Positions 9,722 to 19,712 of a stretch of 42,048 bases of DNA are shown here, one piece after another (the first letter of the stretch is position 1; the number at the start of each line of letters is the position of its first letter). The notes under the pieces were generated by a model. That model made no database searches and was not told the DNA's origin. It saw only the letters and a program-made list of their open reading frames with translations. This stretch comes from Chromera velia (lineage: Eukaryota; Sar; Chromeraceae), in assembly GCA_018398765.1 (NCBI GenBank), contig JAHBMJ010003088.1, forward strand, positions 1 through 42,048, written 5' to 3'. Made by a program: the position numbers and the translations under genes.

Positions 9722-10043
9722 AGTGAAATTTGACATGATGCATGCGCGGTGTCAGTATGTATGCGTGTCCGGCCGTGTTAGGCATGCAAAGGTATCGTAC
9801 GCCGTGTGAGAGTAATTCATGTATTTTGCGTGCATGAATAATTCTGTTCATACTTCTATATATGCAGAAATCCATACAGAGTGAATTCAATTAATACATA
9901 GACCAAAAGTTGAGCTAAACAAAGGCATGAATGCAAATAGTGAACTAATCCATAAAGTCTCACTCCATCTGACGGAGCCAATAACCTTCTGATAATAAAA
10001 TAGCCAGGGCGTGCCAAGGGACACAGTCCCTATATTTTCCACT
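9722..10043 (+). repeat. 3' LTR of outer element
   Basis: A 322-bp copy of 1428-1708 with one ~41-bp insertion or retained segment near 9826-9880. It is followed by AATAT and a (TA)n run at about 10084-10119. Confidence 0.85.
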
Positions 10044-10048
10044 AATAT

Positions 10049-10079
10049 ATATATATTTTTTATGAACCAGAATATAATA

Positions 10080-10121
<42 letters not shown>

Positions 10122-11074
10122 CCATGCGTAACGCTTTGTTGCAGCAAACCTTCTTTCTTCAATTCATAGTAGGAGGGGTACCAGAGGTCCTTTCCAGCCC
10201 AAGTGCCTTCTCAGGAGGGAAGTGACAGCCACTGTCAGCCAGCCAGATATACAAACATACTCTATGTTCCTTCTTCTTCTCCCTTGTTTCCTTTATAAAC
10301 ACAACAGACAACAGACAGACAGATAGAGAGATGATAGAGAGATGATAGAGAGATAGAGTCTCAATCAGAGACGGACAAACATACAGCCAGTCAGATCTCT
10401 GTTTCAAATCACTACATTAATAAAAGAGTGTTTTATAGTGTCTTATACGCTGTTTTGTAGTTACTATAGGCTTAAACTCGGTACAGGCTTTCACCTAGCT
10501 GCAGAGAAAAAGACGGGGAGACAGGAAGTCTAACGGTTATTAACCACGTGAAGATACGTAGGAGCGGCCCCGAAAAGGTTTTGACCTGTGGCTGCCTGTC
10601 AGAAGTGATAAGAAGTGTATGAGACCTAGCTTGTCTGAGTTAGTCCAACGTGGCCGGAGACACTAGCTGGAGACATAAACAGCAGCTCAATCTATGGCAA
10701 GACCCTTGAGTAACTTTTTACAACGCACATGCAGGCAATGTCATTCCGTTCCCGTCTCCTGCAGTCGATCGATCTGTCTCGTCTGCCTGCTGCCTCCTTA
10801 AATCTTGAGAGATCCTTTTCTGTATATGTAGGAAGGAGACACAGCTTCCCCGGCACAACACGCTTGCAGCTTTCTCTCTTTCTCTCCAGAACCAGACTGA
10901 TGGAAGAGGAGGTGACTCTTAAGCTCTCGCGGCCTTCTTACCTTCCAATCACTCATGTAAGCATCAGACTTGTCCGTCTCCTTCGTTTTGGTCTCTTTGT
11001 GTTCGGTGCTTGTGGGCATCGCCGCAAGTGGGTGGTGCCATCCTCCTTGGAAAGCAGGAGAGGGGCTTTGCGTT
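10049..11074. other. No supported gene; AT-rich then ordinary sequence
   Basis: It holds (TA)n (10084-10119) and short GATA/GACA-type runs near 10310-10360. Some frames are open up to about 140 codons on the plus strand (10729-11151), but they show no family motif and overlap the better-supported minus-strand exon pair. Confidence 0.4.
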
Positions 11075-11399
11075 TTAAATTTGGCCTTGAAGCGGGTCTA
11101 CGAGGACCGTCAGAGGGACAGTATGAAGTCGCGGTTGCGTTACACTCATGAGAGGTCGTTGCGGGCCCATCTCCACCGAAGGAGGCAAGACTTTCTCTGA
11201 GGCGTGTCTCCTCTTCCTCTCGACACTGGGAGATGCTTCCCTTCGGGCGTCCTCAACCAGTCGGGACAGCTGCTCTGTGTACGTGCTGGCAGCATCTCTT
11301 GAAGCAGAGCTTGACAACCTAGAAAGGACAGTCGCCTCCCCTCCTCACTCTCTGTACCTCCCATCTGACTTAAGTTTCCTCAGCCTTCCTCCATCCAGA
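11075..11399 (-). CDS. Candidate two-exon 3' end of an unknown gene
   Basis: Two minus-strand exons fit together: 11399-11358 (after a CTCTTTAG acceptor) and 11318-11075 (after CCTTTCTAG), joined at phase 2 through donor GTACAG. The joined frame reads LDGGRLRKLKSDGR then LSSSASRDAASTYTEQLSRL and ends at TAA 11075-11077. It is charged and mostly helical (LVEDARREASPSVERKRRH). A strong pyrimidine tract upstream (11401-11530, minus strand) looks like the 3' end of an intron, so more exons should lie at higher coordinates. No family recognised. Support is only open frame, splice phase and composition. Confidence 0.35.
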
Positions 11400-11450
11400 C
11401 TAAAGAGAAGAAGAAATTAAGTCGGAGAGGGAAAGTGCTGGTGGGGGTAA

Positions 11451-11641
11451 GTTGGGGTAAGTGTGAAGGGTAAAGAAGGAGAAAGGGGTTTGAAAAATTT
11501 TTGGAGGGGAGACGGAGAGCAAGTCCTTGTGGATTCCGAAGAGGAAGGCAGAGAGGTCGTTCGGTGGAGATGCAACCACTGTGGAGCACTTTTCAAAAAG
11601 GAGGTAGGAATGCACATCGATGCAATAAAAATACACCATGG
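11451..11641 (+). CDS. Possible zinc-finger exon (C-X2-C...H...H)
   Basis: An open plus-strand frame without a nearby ATG contains RWRCNHCGALFKKEVGMHID, followed by AIKIHH. The spacing C-X2-C-X10-H-X6-H resembles a BED or C2H2 finger. It ends at a plausible donor (CATGG/GTGAGT). The first half (GKEGERG) is the complement of a pyrimidine tract, so it may be the antisense of an intron of the minus-strand candidate at 11075-11399; the two readings compete. If real, it could be the 5' exon of the Cys/His-repeat gene downstream, or a transposase fragment. Confidence 0.22.
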
Positions 11642-12115
11642 GTGAGTAGTTTTGTCGTCCATCTCCCGTTCTTTGTTTTTTTTTTCTATTGGCACCTGCA
11701 GAAAAATATAATCAAACAAACTCATCGCAATCACGGTTTCTGCTCTCTCTTGTTCTCCTACCCCTGTCCCTCCCCCTCTTTCTCCCCTATAATCTCTCTC
11801 TCCCTCTTGCCCTCCCCCTTCTCTCCCTCTCCCCCACCCCCCTTCTCTCTCTCTCCTCCTCTCTGTGCGGGTGACTAAGTAAATCCGCTATATGCTTCGC
11901 ACCCTCTCTCACTTTGTGTGTTTGAACTTTTAAAAGATCTAGGCGAAACTTATGTGTCTGTTCTCTCTAAGTTCCGAACCAGATTTGTATACCCAGAACG
12001 CATGTGCATCTTATCTGAGCACCGGTGTATGTGCAAGGAGGAAAGAGGAGACCCGGAGTCAAAATCGCTCCACAGATTCTGAAGGAAGAGAAACCTGCCA
12101 AAGAATCCACATAAT

Positions 12116-12933
12116 CTGTGCAAGCACCAAAGAGTTACGCAAGACTGTTCTCTGTGCGACCCCTCGCTTCTTAAGTGAGAGAAGTGTGGCCATGGGAGAA
12201 AACGCTTTCAGTCACTGTGCAAAGAGTGCAGTGGTAGCTCTATTTGCGAGCATGGGAGAAGGCGCTCTGCGTACAAAAAGTGGAGGGGGGGGTCCATTTG
12301 TGAGCATGGGAGAAGGCGCTCTATCTGCAAAGAGTGCGGGAGCAGCTCTATTTGTGAGCATGAGAGAATGCGCTCTATCTGTAAAGAGTGCGGGGGCAGC
12401 TCCATTTGCAAGCATGGGAGAATATGCTCTCAGTGCAAAGAGTGTGGGGGCGGATCCATTTATGAGTATGGGAGAGAACGCTCTCAGTGCAAAGAGTGCG
12501 GAGGTGGGTCAATCTGCGAGCATGCATGGAAGACAACGCTCTACTAGTATATGCAAAAAGTATGGGGGTAGCTCCATTTGCGAGCATGGGAGAATATGTT
12601 CTCAGTGCAAAGAATGCGGTGGTAGCTCCATTTGCAAACATGGGAGAATACGCTCTATGTGCAAAGAGTGCGGCGGAGTGTGGGGAAGGGTTAATCTACG
12701 ATCATGGGAGACAACGCGCTCAGTGCAAAGAGTGCGGGGGTGGGTCTATTTGCGAGCACCGGAGAAGACGCTCAGAGTGCAAAGTATGCGGGGGCAGCTC
12801 CATTTGCGAGCATGAGAGACAACGCTCTAAGTACAAACAGTGTAAGAGCAACTCACGTTTGCTTAGAATAAAGAGCAGCACAGTACAGGTCTCTAAGGTA
12901 GGTTCCCAAGCCGTGCTCAAACCAACTATATAA
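12116..12933 (+). pseudogene. Broken Cys/His tandem-repeat protein (18-residue units)
   Basis: About twelve 54-bp units encode the pattern SICEHGRRRSxCKECGGS, with two Cys/His pairs per unit, probably a chain of small zinc-binding modules. The pattern is spread over three frames. The first frame (12116-12540) contains a TGA near 12172. A 4-bp CATG duplication at 12521-12529 then shifts the frame, and irregular sequence at about 12671-12692 shifts it again. The last units run to TAA 12931-12933, ending LRIKSSTVQVSKVGSQAV. Cys and His positions survive in most units while the linkers vary, so the family was under selection before the breaks. I recall similar repeats in algal and protist proteins of unknown function but cannot name the family. 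Sequencing error is the alternative explanation. Confidence 0.6.
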
Positions 12934-14219
12934 AGTCTTCTTCATCGTTCCATATAAGAGTTCGACGTACTAGCTGGAGTAGCTCTTTACTGAATATACG
13001 TTTCATTTATACTGTGTGATCTCCTCATCTTTGTATAGATTTTTTGAGGGGCTTAACATTTGTTCTAGTACTCTTTGAGTCTAAAGTTTGAGAGAAAATT
13101 TAAGAAAGGCTTTGATTGATTTTGATTGATTGATTAATATGTTCCACCCTCAACGTTCATCAAGTATACATAGTAACACACCCCATACACTCATTAATTA
13201 ATTTGTCCATTTTATTATGCGATTAAATTCAGAAAAAAAAAAAACTAGATGCTTGAGGGTTTCGATATGGCTGTCCGTATATAACTAGGAATATCAGGGA
13301 ACAGTTTGTTATTCATTTTTTATTAATCGTACGTTATTTTTACGTTTTTTACTTTCTACTAGTATTCTTTGAAATTAAGATTAGGATTTATGTCCGGAGG
13401 ATTGGCCTCCCGGCGGAGGCTCTCGCCTACTTCCGAGTCCCGCCCCAATGCCGAATATGATGATCGAGGGTTTTGTTCGAAATGCTGTAAAATGCTGTGA
13501 ATTCTACTAGGCTAGCCCCTATCCCCCCCCCCCATATAAAGGATTATAAGGGGGGCTGTTTTTTTTTCAATCGCGTTAAAGTTTCCTTCAAAACGATGAT
13601 TGAGGTTTCCTTCAAAAAGCTGCGAATTCTTAGGCCAGCGCAAAAAAAAAAAGACTGCGTGAATGATCGATCGTAGCTTAATTGCGTCCGCGTGCATACG
13701 AATATATAAGGGCTGTTATTTTTAATCGTGCGTGCAAAAAATATATATATCGATTGCTGGGGCCCTGCACCTTAGTTTTTATTCAATATTTACCCCTTGT
13801 GCACCCTACGAAATCGCGTAAGTTAAAAAGCGGTATAACATTTCAATGTCAGCTTAGCGTTACTCACTTTCGCACATGCATGCATCGGGTGGGATCTATC
13901 ACATGCCTATCATGCCTATAGGCAAGATACATATACTAGCCCGACACAGGACCAGAGAGACACTAAAGCATGGCATGTCATGTATGTAGTCCCGAGGGCC
14001 AGCCCGGCACGGAGGCATGCATGCATGCATGCATAATATGTCTTTTCTTTCGTATATATGGCCAGCTACCCGATATGCGTTTGGTATGGGTCCCATCCAG
14101 ACACACGGCGTGGATCCCACCTCTGGCATGGATCTCATACCCGCTTTCTTCAGATCATAGGCAAGTGCAAAATAGTAGAACCCCTAGCTCTTGCCTGCAC
14201 GGCTGTAACGGTCTCTTTC
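12934..14219. other. AT-rich intergenic DNA, no supported gene
   Basis: It contains homopolymer runs (poly-A near 13235, poly-C near 13527, poly-T near 13560, poly-A near 13640). A GC-rich patch at 13395-13450 includes TTCCGAGTCCC, vaguely like a tRNA B-box, but no tRNA fold could be drawn. GCATGCATGCATGCAT runs occur near 14018-14034. Confidence 0.5.
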
Positions 14220-15650
14220 TTCCCACTATCTCTCTTTCTCTTTTTCATGCATGCCTCACTTCTCTTCCTTGCCTGCTCGTCTACCTGCTTGCCTCCATTT
14301 TTTCTGACAGTCTCCTTCTTGCATGATTCTCTCCTTCTTCCCTGTTCGTCTCTTTTTCGCCTGCCTGGCTCCTTCATACCTCCCAGGCGCCTTCATGATC
14401 CTTCATGCCTACTTATCTCCGTTTTTCCTTTCTGTTTCCTTCGATCATGCCTGTTAGTGCCCGTCTCCTTCATGCCTGCTGGTTTTGGTTTTGCCTCTTC
14501 GCCTCCTTTTTGCATCATAGTCTCATTCTTACCTGGCTCTCTCCTGCTTGCCGGCCTCTCTCCTTCTTCTACTCTGTCTCTATATTACCCTAGATATTAC
14601 CTGTATCTCTCCCTCGTGTTTGCCTGCTTCTCTCAGACTTGCCTGCCCGTCTCCTTTTACCTTCCTGTGTTGTTTTGCCTGCTTGCTTCGCTCCTTCATG
14701 CCCCATAGCCTCCTGCACGCCTCTTCGCCTCCACCTTAATTGCCTGCTTCCTCTTTCTTTCCTCCCTGCCTCCTAAGGCTTCTTGCCTGCGTCTCCCCTT
14801 CTTGCCTGCCGGTCTTCTTCTTCTTACTTCTGGCCTACCCCCTCCCCTCGTATTTACCTCCCTTTCTCATTTTTTTCTGCCTATCTCCTTCTTCCCTACC
14901 TAGCTGTCTCTGTCTGGCCTGCTTCCCGCCTTCTTGCCTACATACCTTTCTCCCTTTTACCCTCCTCTTTCTTTCAACCAGGCTGTCTCCTGTTTGGTAA
15001 TACTTGCCTGTCTCCTTCTTGTCTGCCTGTCTCTTTTACGCCTGTTTCTCTCCTTCTTGCCTGCTGGTCTCCGCTGGTCTCCCTCATGCCCCCACGTCTC
15101 CTTCTTGTTCCACCGTCTCCTTCTCTTCTACCTGTCACCTTCTGGCCTGCCTCTCTCCTTCTTGTCTGCTTGTCTTCTTCTTGCCTAGCTGTCGATCTCC
15201 TTCTTGCCTGGCAGTGTTTGCCTGCCTTCCTTTCTCACTTTTTTCTATCTCACTCTAAGCCGCGTCTGCTGCCCTCTTTCTTATCTTTTCTTGCTTCGCT
15301 ACCTTGTGTTTTCCTGCGTTTTCCTGCCTTCCTTCTTCATGTTTGCAGACCTTTCTAGCAGATGTCTCTCCCTCCTGTTTCAGTACGTTTCTCCCTTTTC
15401 TTTGTCTGCCTTTTCTCTTTTATTTGCCTGCCTGCCTTCCTCATGTCTGTCTACTATTTTCCTTCTTATCTGTCCGCTCTTCTCCGTCATGCCTAGCAGT
15501 GCCTCTTTCACTCCCTCATATTTATCCTAATGTCTAGCCTAGTGTCTGTCTACCCCTTTCCTTCAGGACCATATCTGTCTTACATTTTGTGTTCCATTTC
15601 ATTCTCTTTCACTTCCGTACCGGCCGTCTCTTTCATAACTGTCTGTCAAC
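14220..15650 (+). repeat. Degenerate pyrimidine minisatellite
   Basis: About 1.4 kb is strongly C+T-rich on the plus strand and built from loosely repeated blocks such as TCTCCTTCTTGCCTGCCTG. It produces long Ser/Leu/Phe/Pro-rich open frames in all plus frames, which are artefacts of composition. Repeat units are diverged, so it is old or was seeded by many slippage events. Confidence 0.75.
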
Positions 15651-15686
15651 TAGTGTCGACTAGTTTGGACCGCCTATTTCATGTTT

Positions 15687-15954
15687 GGGGGACTCGTACA
15701 AAATACTTTATACAACGGCGTTGCATAACCTTCCCCTTCCTAGAGCCATCATTTTGCTGGTTGCATAAGGCGGCGGCATGTATGTATTGCATATTAGAAT
15801 GCGGCGGCGCCCAGAGGGACCACCTCTGCATAAGACCCCCCCCCCCCCCCCCCNNNNNNNNNNNNNNNNNNNNNNNNNNNNNNNNNNNNNNNNCCCCCCC
15901 CCCTCCAGCCCGCTTATGCAACGCCGTTATATAAGGTATTTTGTACGAGCCCCC
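15687..15954. mobile_element. Short TIR element (MITE-like) with poly-C core
   Basis: The left end (15687-15728, GGGGGACTCGTACAAAATAC onward) and right end (15914-15954) are inverted copies of about 41 bp that differ by one indel and a few substitutions. The ends share TTATGCAACGCCGTT on the inner side. There is no transposase. The centre holds an 18-C run, a 40-N gap and a 10-C run. No convincing target-site duplication was found, so the exact ends are open. Confidence 0.75.
15854..15893. other. Assembly gap (40 N)
   Basis: Forty Ns with poly-C on both sides (15836-15853 and 15894-15903), inside the TIR element. The true length is unknown. Confidence 1.
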
Positions 15955-16011
15955 TTGTAAGTATCTCTATGTCTCAGGTCTCCCTTTGTCCTAAAATTAA
16001 GGTACGTTTTA

Positions 16012-16112
16012 TGTGACGTATATGCCCGTCGTGGTGCGAGCGTCAGCGAGCGCCCCGCCTTTGCGTGTCGATTATGATAGAACCGGCCCGTGTGTGTGCA
16101 CGTCGTTCCGGG
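16012..16112 (+). repeat. Start of 5' LTR of second gag-only element
   Basis: Starts TGTGACGTATATG. Only the part shared with the truncated right copy can be delimited; the real LTR probably extends toward 16250-16370. Confidence 0.7.
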
Positions 16113-16371
16113 GCTGCGATCGAAGTAAGCGCGCGCGTCATTGCATGTGATTTAGCCACATGAATCAACAGTCGTACTTCTGTCGCATGAGAGTCAGACT
16201 AACAGAAACAGAATGAACGAGCGAATAATAATAAATGCCTACTGGTATGACAGAACTTCCGTCTAACTAACTGTCTCTGTTTCGATGAGCCCTCGTCTGC
16301 TAACGTATAGCTAGCCACTATGCTACACGTGATAGTAGGAGCCTCGTTATAACTAAATTTGCTCTATCAGG

Positions 16372-16975
16372 ATGGAAGGTTTCACCAGAGAATTCGAAGA
16401 GTTGAAAGCCTTGTACTAAGCTCAGGCTGCAGAGATTGCTGAGCTGAGAGTGATCCTCGGCTACTTATATTCCACTTCTTCCAGTGCTTTTACGAAGATG
16501 ATCAAACCAATCTACGATTTTTCAAGAACAGTTGAGGAATTCGAAGATTGGGTCCGGGTGTGCAAGAAGTACCACGACTTCCATGGCATAACCCATGCGT
16601 AGCTGCTCAGTGCAGCCAACAGCCACCTCAAAGGCGATGCGGTCAAGGCTGTGAAGCTCACAGAAAAGAATGGGCACACGCCTGCAACGTGGTTAGAGCT
16701 CCAGACTGTCCTGTTAACATATTTTCAGAACAGATGGACTCGTGATGATCACCAAGATAAACTGGATAGGATGAAGTGTATGGGAGTGTCGGGCGCAGAT
16801 CTTAAGACGTATACGAGCAACTTCATCTCTAAGATGCTCTTCATCCCTGACATGAACATGAGCGACAAAGTATATCAGTATGAGAACGGTCTTTCCGAAA
16901 ACGTCCAGAAGGAGGTGAAGAGAAAGAAACCTGCAAACCTCAAGGCAGCAGTAGGAGCAGCATTTAAGGGAAAAT
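16372..16975 (+). pseudogene. Gag N-terminal part, two in-frame stops
   Basis: From ATG 16372 the frame reads MEGFTREFEELKALY, TAA (16417), AQAAEIAELR and so on to the core EEFEDWVRVCKKYHDFHGI, TAG (16600), then LLSAANSHLKGDA. TWLELQTVLLTYFQNRW and YENGLSENVQKEV follow. This is the capsid domain order of Ty3/gypsy Gag. Both stops are one C-to-T change from Gln codons. The frame loses similarity after KAAVGAAFK at about 16970, where an insertion seems to separate it from its C-terminus. Confidence 0.75.
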
Positions 16976-18127
16976 TTTTCAAAACGGTCTCCAACACCCA
17001 AACGGTCTCCAAAACAACCCTATTCTGTAAGCATTTTTGGACAGTAAACAGTTACTGTAGTTAAAAATGAAAAACAAAGAGTTTTATGCATTCTGCGAGT
17101 GCGTTTTTGTGTGAATCATAGTCAGTGAGTGATAGAAAAAAATGTATTGCATCTGAGCGGTACGTGACCGTGTGCAAGCCTGAGAGTCGCGTCTGTGCGC
17201 GCCCTCCAAATATGATAGTCGCGGCGGCCGCGCGCGCACTGCAAGCTTTTGTACATGCACGTGAGGGGATTCAAAATCGGATCGGAATCCAATTTTAACG
17301 TACGTGCGCGGTAGAATAGAAGGGCTATGCAGCATGAGCTCTGATTTGATAAAGGTAAGCTACAGTCATACTGCTCATATGAAGTGTTTACTGTTCACCG
17401 TTCATGTTTCTAAATGTTCTTAGATTAAGTTGCACTTTCAAATTGTCGAAGTCAGGGCTGTTCTACACTTCGCATTGGGAGCAGACTTTGGGCCGGTGGA
17501 ACCTCAGCCGTCTTTTTTCTTTCACTGACAGGCATAGGTTTTTTCCCCGTCTCGTTCTGTCAAGTAGGTGAGGTGGGTAAAATTGGACAGGGTCGTCTTG
17601 CTCCCAATCTTTGGTCGACGTTTTATTCTGTTTCGTGCCCCAATGCAAGCTTTCGAGCTCTTGTTTACCTCGCTGGGGGAATGGGGGCTGTCTTCATCTT
17701 CCTTCTGGTGAGTTTGAGGTTCCGTCTCCTCTCAGACATGAGCAAGTCATGCCACTCGTTGCATCATATCAGGCACTGGCCCACCTTTGCCCAAACTCTC
17801 ACACTTCCTTATCTGCTTGGTATTTATCTGCAGGCAGGATTTGGGACTCCCACAGGGCTGTTTTGGGGAGCCAGAGGGGCCTTCGCATACTCTCCAGTGA
17901 GTTGATCCGTTTGACTGCTTCCTAGACTGCTTCAATGCTTGCAGGCCGTTACATCATGTCAGAGCATAATGCCTCACAGACCCTCGCCTGGAGCTTCATT
18001 CTTTTCTTGCTCTATGCCTGTATGTAGGATCTGAGACTCCTTTTTGCCTTTGCTCAGGAGCTGAAGTTGCTTTCGTCCTTTTTCTGATAAGTGTTTATTT
18101 CCGTCTCTCTGTGTGGGTCAGCGCATA
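16976..18127. other. Likely insertion or non-coding spacer within the gag element
   Basis: About 1.15 kb separate the two gag parts. ACAGTAAACAGTTACTGT (17039-17056) has a partial inverted partner near 17386-17402 (GTTTACTGTTCAC), so a small foldback insertion is possible. Open frames at 17573-17925 show no family motif and are probably chance. Confidence 0.4.
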
Positions 18128-18995
18128 ATGCACTGTCGAGCAGAATCTTAAAGCACTCTCGATCGTTCCCCACCCATCTGTTTCGTTTGCTGCAGCAGTA
18201 ACCCACCCCAAAACACTTCCCTCAACAGAAGCACCCCCTGTGACCGGTGGCGGAGGTCATATGTCACATGATCCCACTGGTCCACCACCTATAGATATTG
18301 GTGCACTGGGGCAGACAAACAGAAGCAGAGAATACAATATCCGAAAGCTGCCACCCCTGACTGACAAAGAAAAAGAGATCTTCAGGGAGTTCTATGAGTG
18401 TTTCCTCTGCAGGACATTATATGCAGGTCATGGTGCAAAAGACTGTCCTGACCGCGACATCATTATCATTCAGAAGCCGAGAGAGAAGGCAGATGGCAGA
18501 AGGCTGAAACACCTGTTATTTGGTCATGACTTTGACGAGACTAGCGACATCTGGAGGCCAGAGGGGCAGCCAAAGATGGTTCATGCAACAAGAGAGAGGT
18601 CTGATGATGAGTGGGTGCACCACTCCTCAGGCATGTATCACATCGAAGGGTGTGAGTGCAGTGAGGGACGGAACAGAGACGGCGAAGAGGAAAATGAGTT
18701 CACCAATTCCCCTAACCGCCATCAAACAGAAAAACCGATCCAGACAGGAGTCAAAAGCTATATGCCAGGCCCCAGAAGAGTGGAGAGGGAGGAGAAATTG
18801 ACAGAGCAGCAGATCGTAGAAATTGAAAGCGCATTCGCTGCCAAACAGGCAGAGAAAGAGGAGGAGACGGAAAGTAAGAAAGAGGAGACAGAGGAGATGA
18901 CCTGTGGTGATAGTGGTGCCCTCCTGCACAAGCTGCGGGAAGTGGAGGCAAACCCCACCCTAGGTCGATCTCGTTGGAGTTTGTGCACTGAGTGA
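18128..18995 (+). pseudogene. Gag C-terminal part with zinc knuckle
   Basis: Open from about 18128 without an ATG at the start, ending at TGA 18993-18995. A Pro-rich lead (THPKTLPSTEAPPV) is followed by KLPPLTDKEKEIFREFYE and the knuckle CFLCRTLYAGHGAKDC. This has C-X2-C-X6-H-X4-C spacing, a slightly long variant of the usual C-X2-C-X4-H-X4-C. The tail is acidic/basic and coiled-coil-like (QQIVEIESAFAAKQAEKEEE). It probably continues the gag at 16372. The intact 250-codon frame makes it the best-preserved part of this element. Confidence 0.65.
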
Positions 18996-19609
18996 AGCAA
19001 AGGGAAGGGGAGGAAGCAAGAGTGTATCAGATTGCGTCTGACAGAAGAAAGGAGAAGGCTGATAATTCTTCTGACCAGCAGCTATAAAGAAATGCAGAAA
19101 GACCAGCTTGCAGTATGTTTGTGCAGCGGCACTCAAAGTGTGGACGATTGATTGAGCAGCATCAGTCGTTCATGTTGACAGTACGACGAGCGTACACAGA
19201 TGCATTGCCACCAGGAAGAGGAGAGAGGGAGGCTACAGGGTTGGCGAGTCTGACCCTACAGAGACTAGCATGGTTGCCACCAGAAGTCATGTGCGCATGC
19301 ACAAAGCAAGCAAGCTCATGTAGGTCCAGTTGCGACCACAGCTTTCATGTCATGTATTCATGAGCCAGACAATCGATCAAAGCATGTATGTGGATGTGAA
19401 ATAAAATTTTTCATCCTCATACAGATGCAATTGATTTCTTAATTCCGCGATGTCAGTCTTACGAGGATCGATGTGCATCCGTTCGCTTCTCATTTCATTA
19501 TGTGAGTTCATTCAAGTATAGGTAGGAATGAATAAAGCATGATCAAGGATGAACGATGCTTGTATGAAGGAAAGGAAATGATCGAGGACGATCATTCTGG
19601 GGAGGGGCA
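18996..19609 (+). other. 3' non-coding region of second gag-only element
   Basis: I see no protease or RT motif. It ends in the polypurine tract GGGGAGGGGCA (19599-19609). Confidence 0.5.
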
Positions 19610-19712
19610 TGTGTAACGTATATGTCCGTCATGGTGCGAGCGTCAGCGAGTGTCCCGCCTTCGCGTGTCGATTGTGATGGAACCGGCCCGTGTGTTTGTA
19701 CGTCGTTCCGGG
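19610..19712 (+). repeat. Truncated 3' LTR of second gag-only element
   Basis: It begins TGTGTAACGTATATGTCC and matches 16012-16112 to CGTCGTTCCGGG, then switches abruptly to LINE coding sequence. Confidence 0.75.

Larger units (their letters stand above)
1428..10043 (+). mobile_element. Outer gag-only LTR retrotransposon, split by a nested gypsy element
   Basis: Two LTR copies (1428-1708 and 9722-10043) are bounded by the 5-bp direct repeat AATAT at 1423-1427 and 10044-10048. A purine-rich tract (9709-9721) directly precedes the right LTR, giving plus orientation. Removing the nested insertion at 3526-9703 and one TSD copy leaves an internal region of only about 1.8 kb. It holds a decayed gag with zinc knuckles and no protease, RT, RNase H or integrase. 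It therefore looks like a non-autonomous gag-only (TR-GAG or LARD-like) element. The LTR ends appear to be AGT...ACT rather than TG...CA; in TA-rich flanks the TSD could be coincidental, so the ends are uncertain by 1-3 bp. Confidence 0.75.
16012..19712 (+). mobile_element. Second gag-only LTR element, 3' LTR truncated
   Basis: A ~100-bp block at 16012-16112 recurs at 19610-19712 (ATGGTGCGAGCGTCAGCGAG and CGTGTGTCGTTCCGGG-type blocks), and the right copy is preceded by a GGGGAGGGGCA polypurine tract. Between them lie a Ty3/gypsy-type gag N-terminus (16372-16975) and a gag C-terminus with a zinc knuckle (18128-18995), but no pol domain. The right LTR stops at 19712, where LINE sequence begins. 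The 3' edge of the left LTR and the primer binding site are not resolved. It is a different family from the outer element at 1428-10043. Confidence 0.7.

Noticed and set aside
13395-13450. tRNA-like or SINE-like patch (TTCCGAGTCCC)
   Set aside because: No cloverleaf could be paired, and A-box and B-box spacing is not convincing. The patch at 24380-24430 fails likewise.
14058-15537. Long Ser/Leu/Pro/Phe-rich open frames
   Set aside because: They exist in all plus frames because the sequence is pyrimidine-rich. No motif and no splice structure supports them.
1761-16602. Genetic code with TAA/TAG as Gln, suggested by stops in gag frames at Gln-like places
   Set aside because: Host exons here (SNARE and large gene) need no in-frame TAA or TAG, several element ORFs also carry TGA, and transition decay explains all of them.
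17038-17402. Inverted ACAGTAAACA/TGTTTACTG pair as ends of a small transposon
   Set aside because: Only ~10 bp match well and no TSD is visible; noted as a possibility in the spacer entry only.
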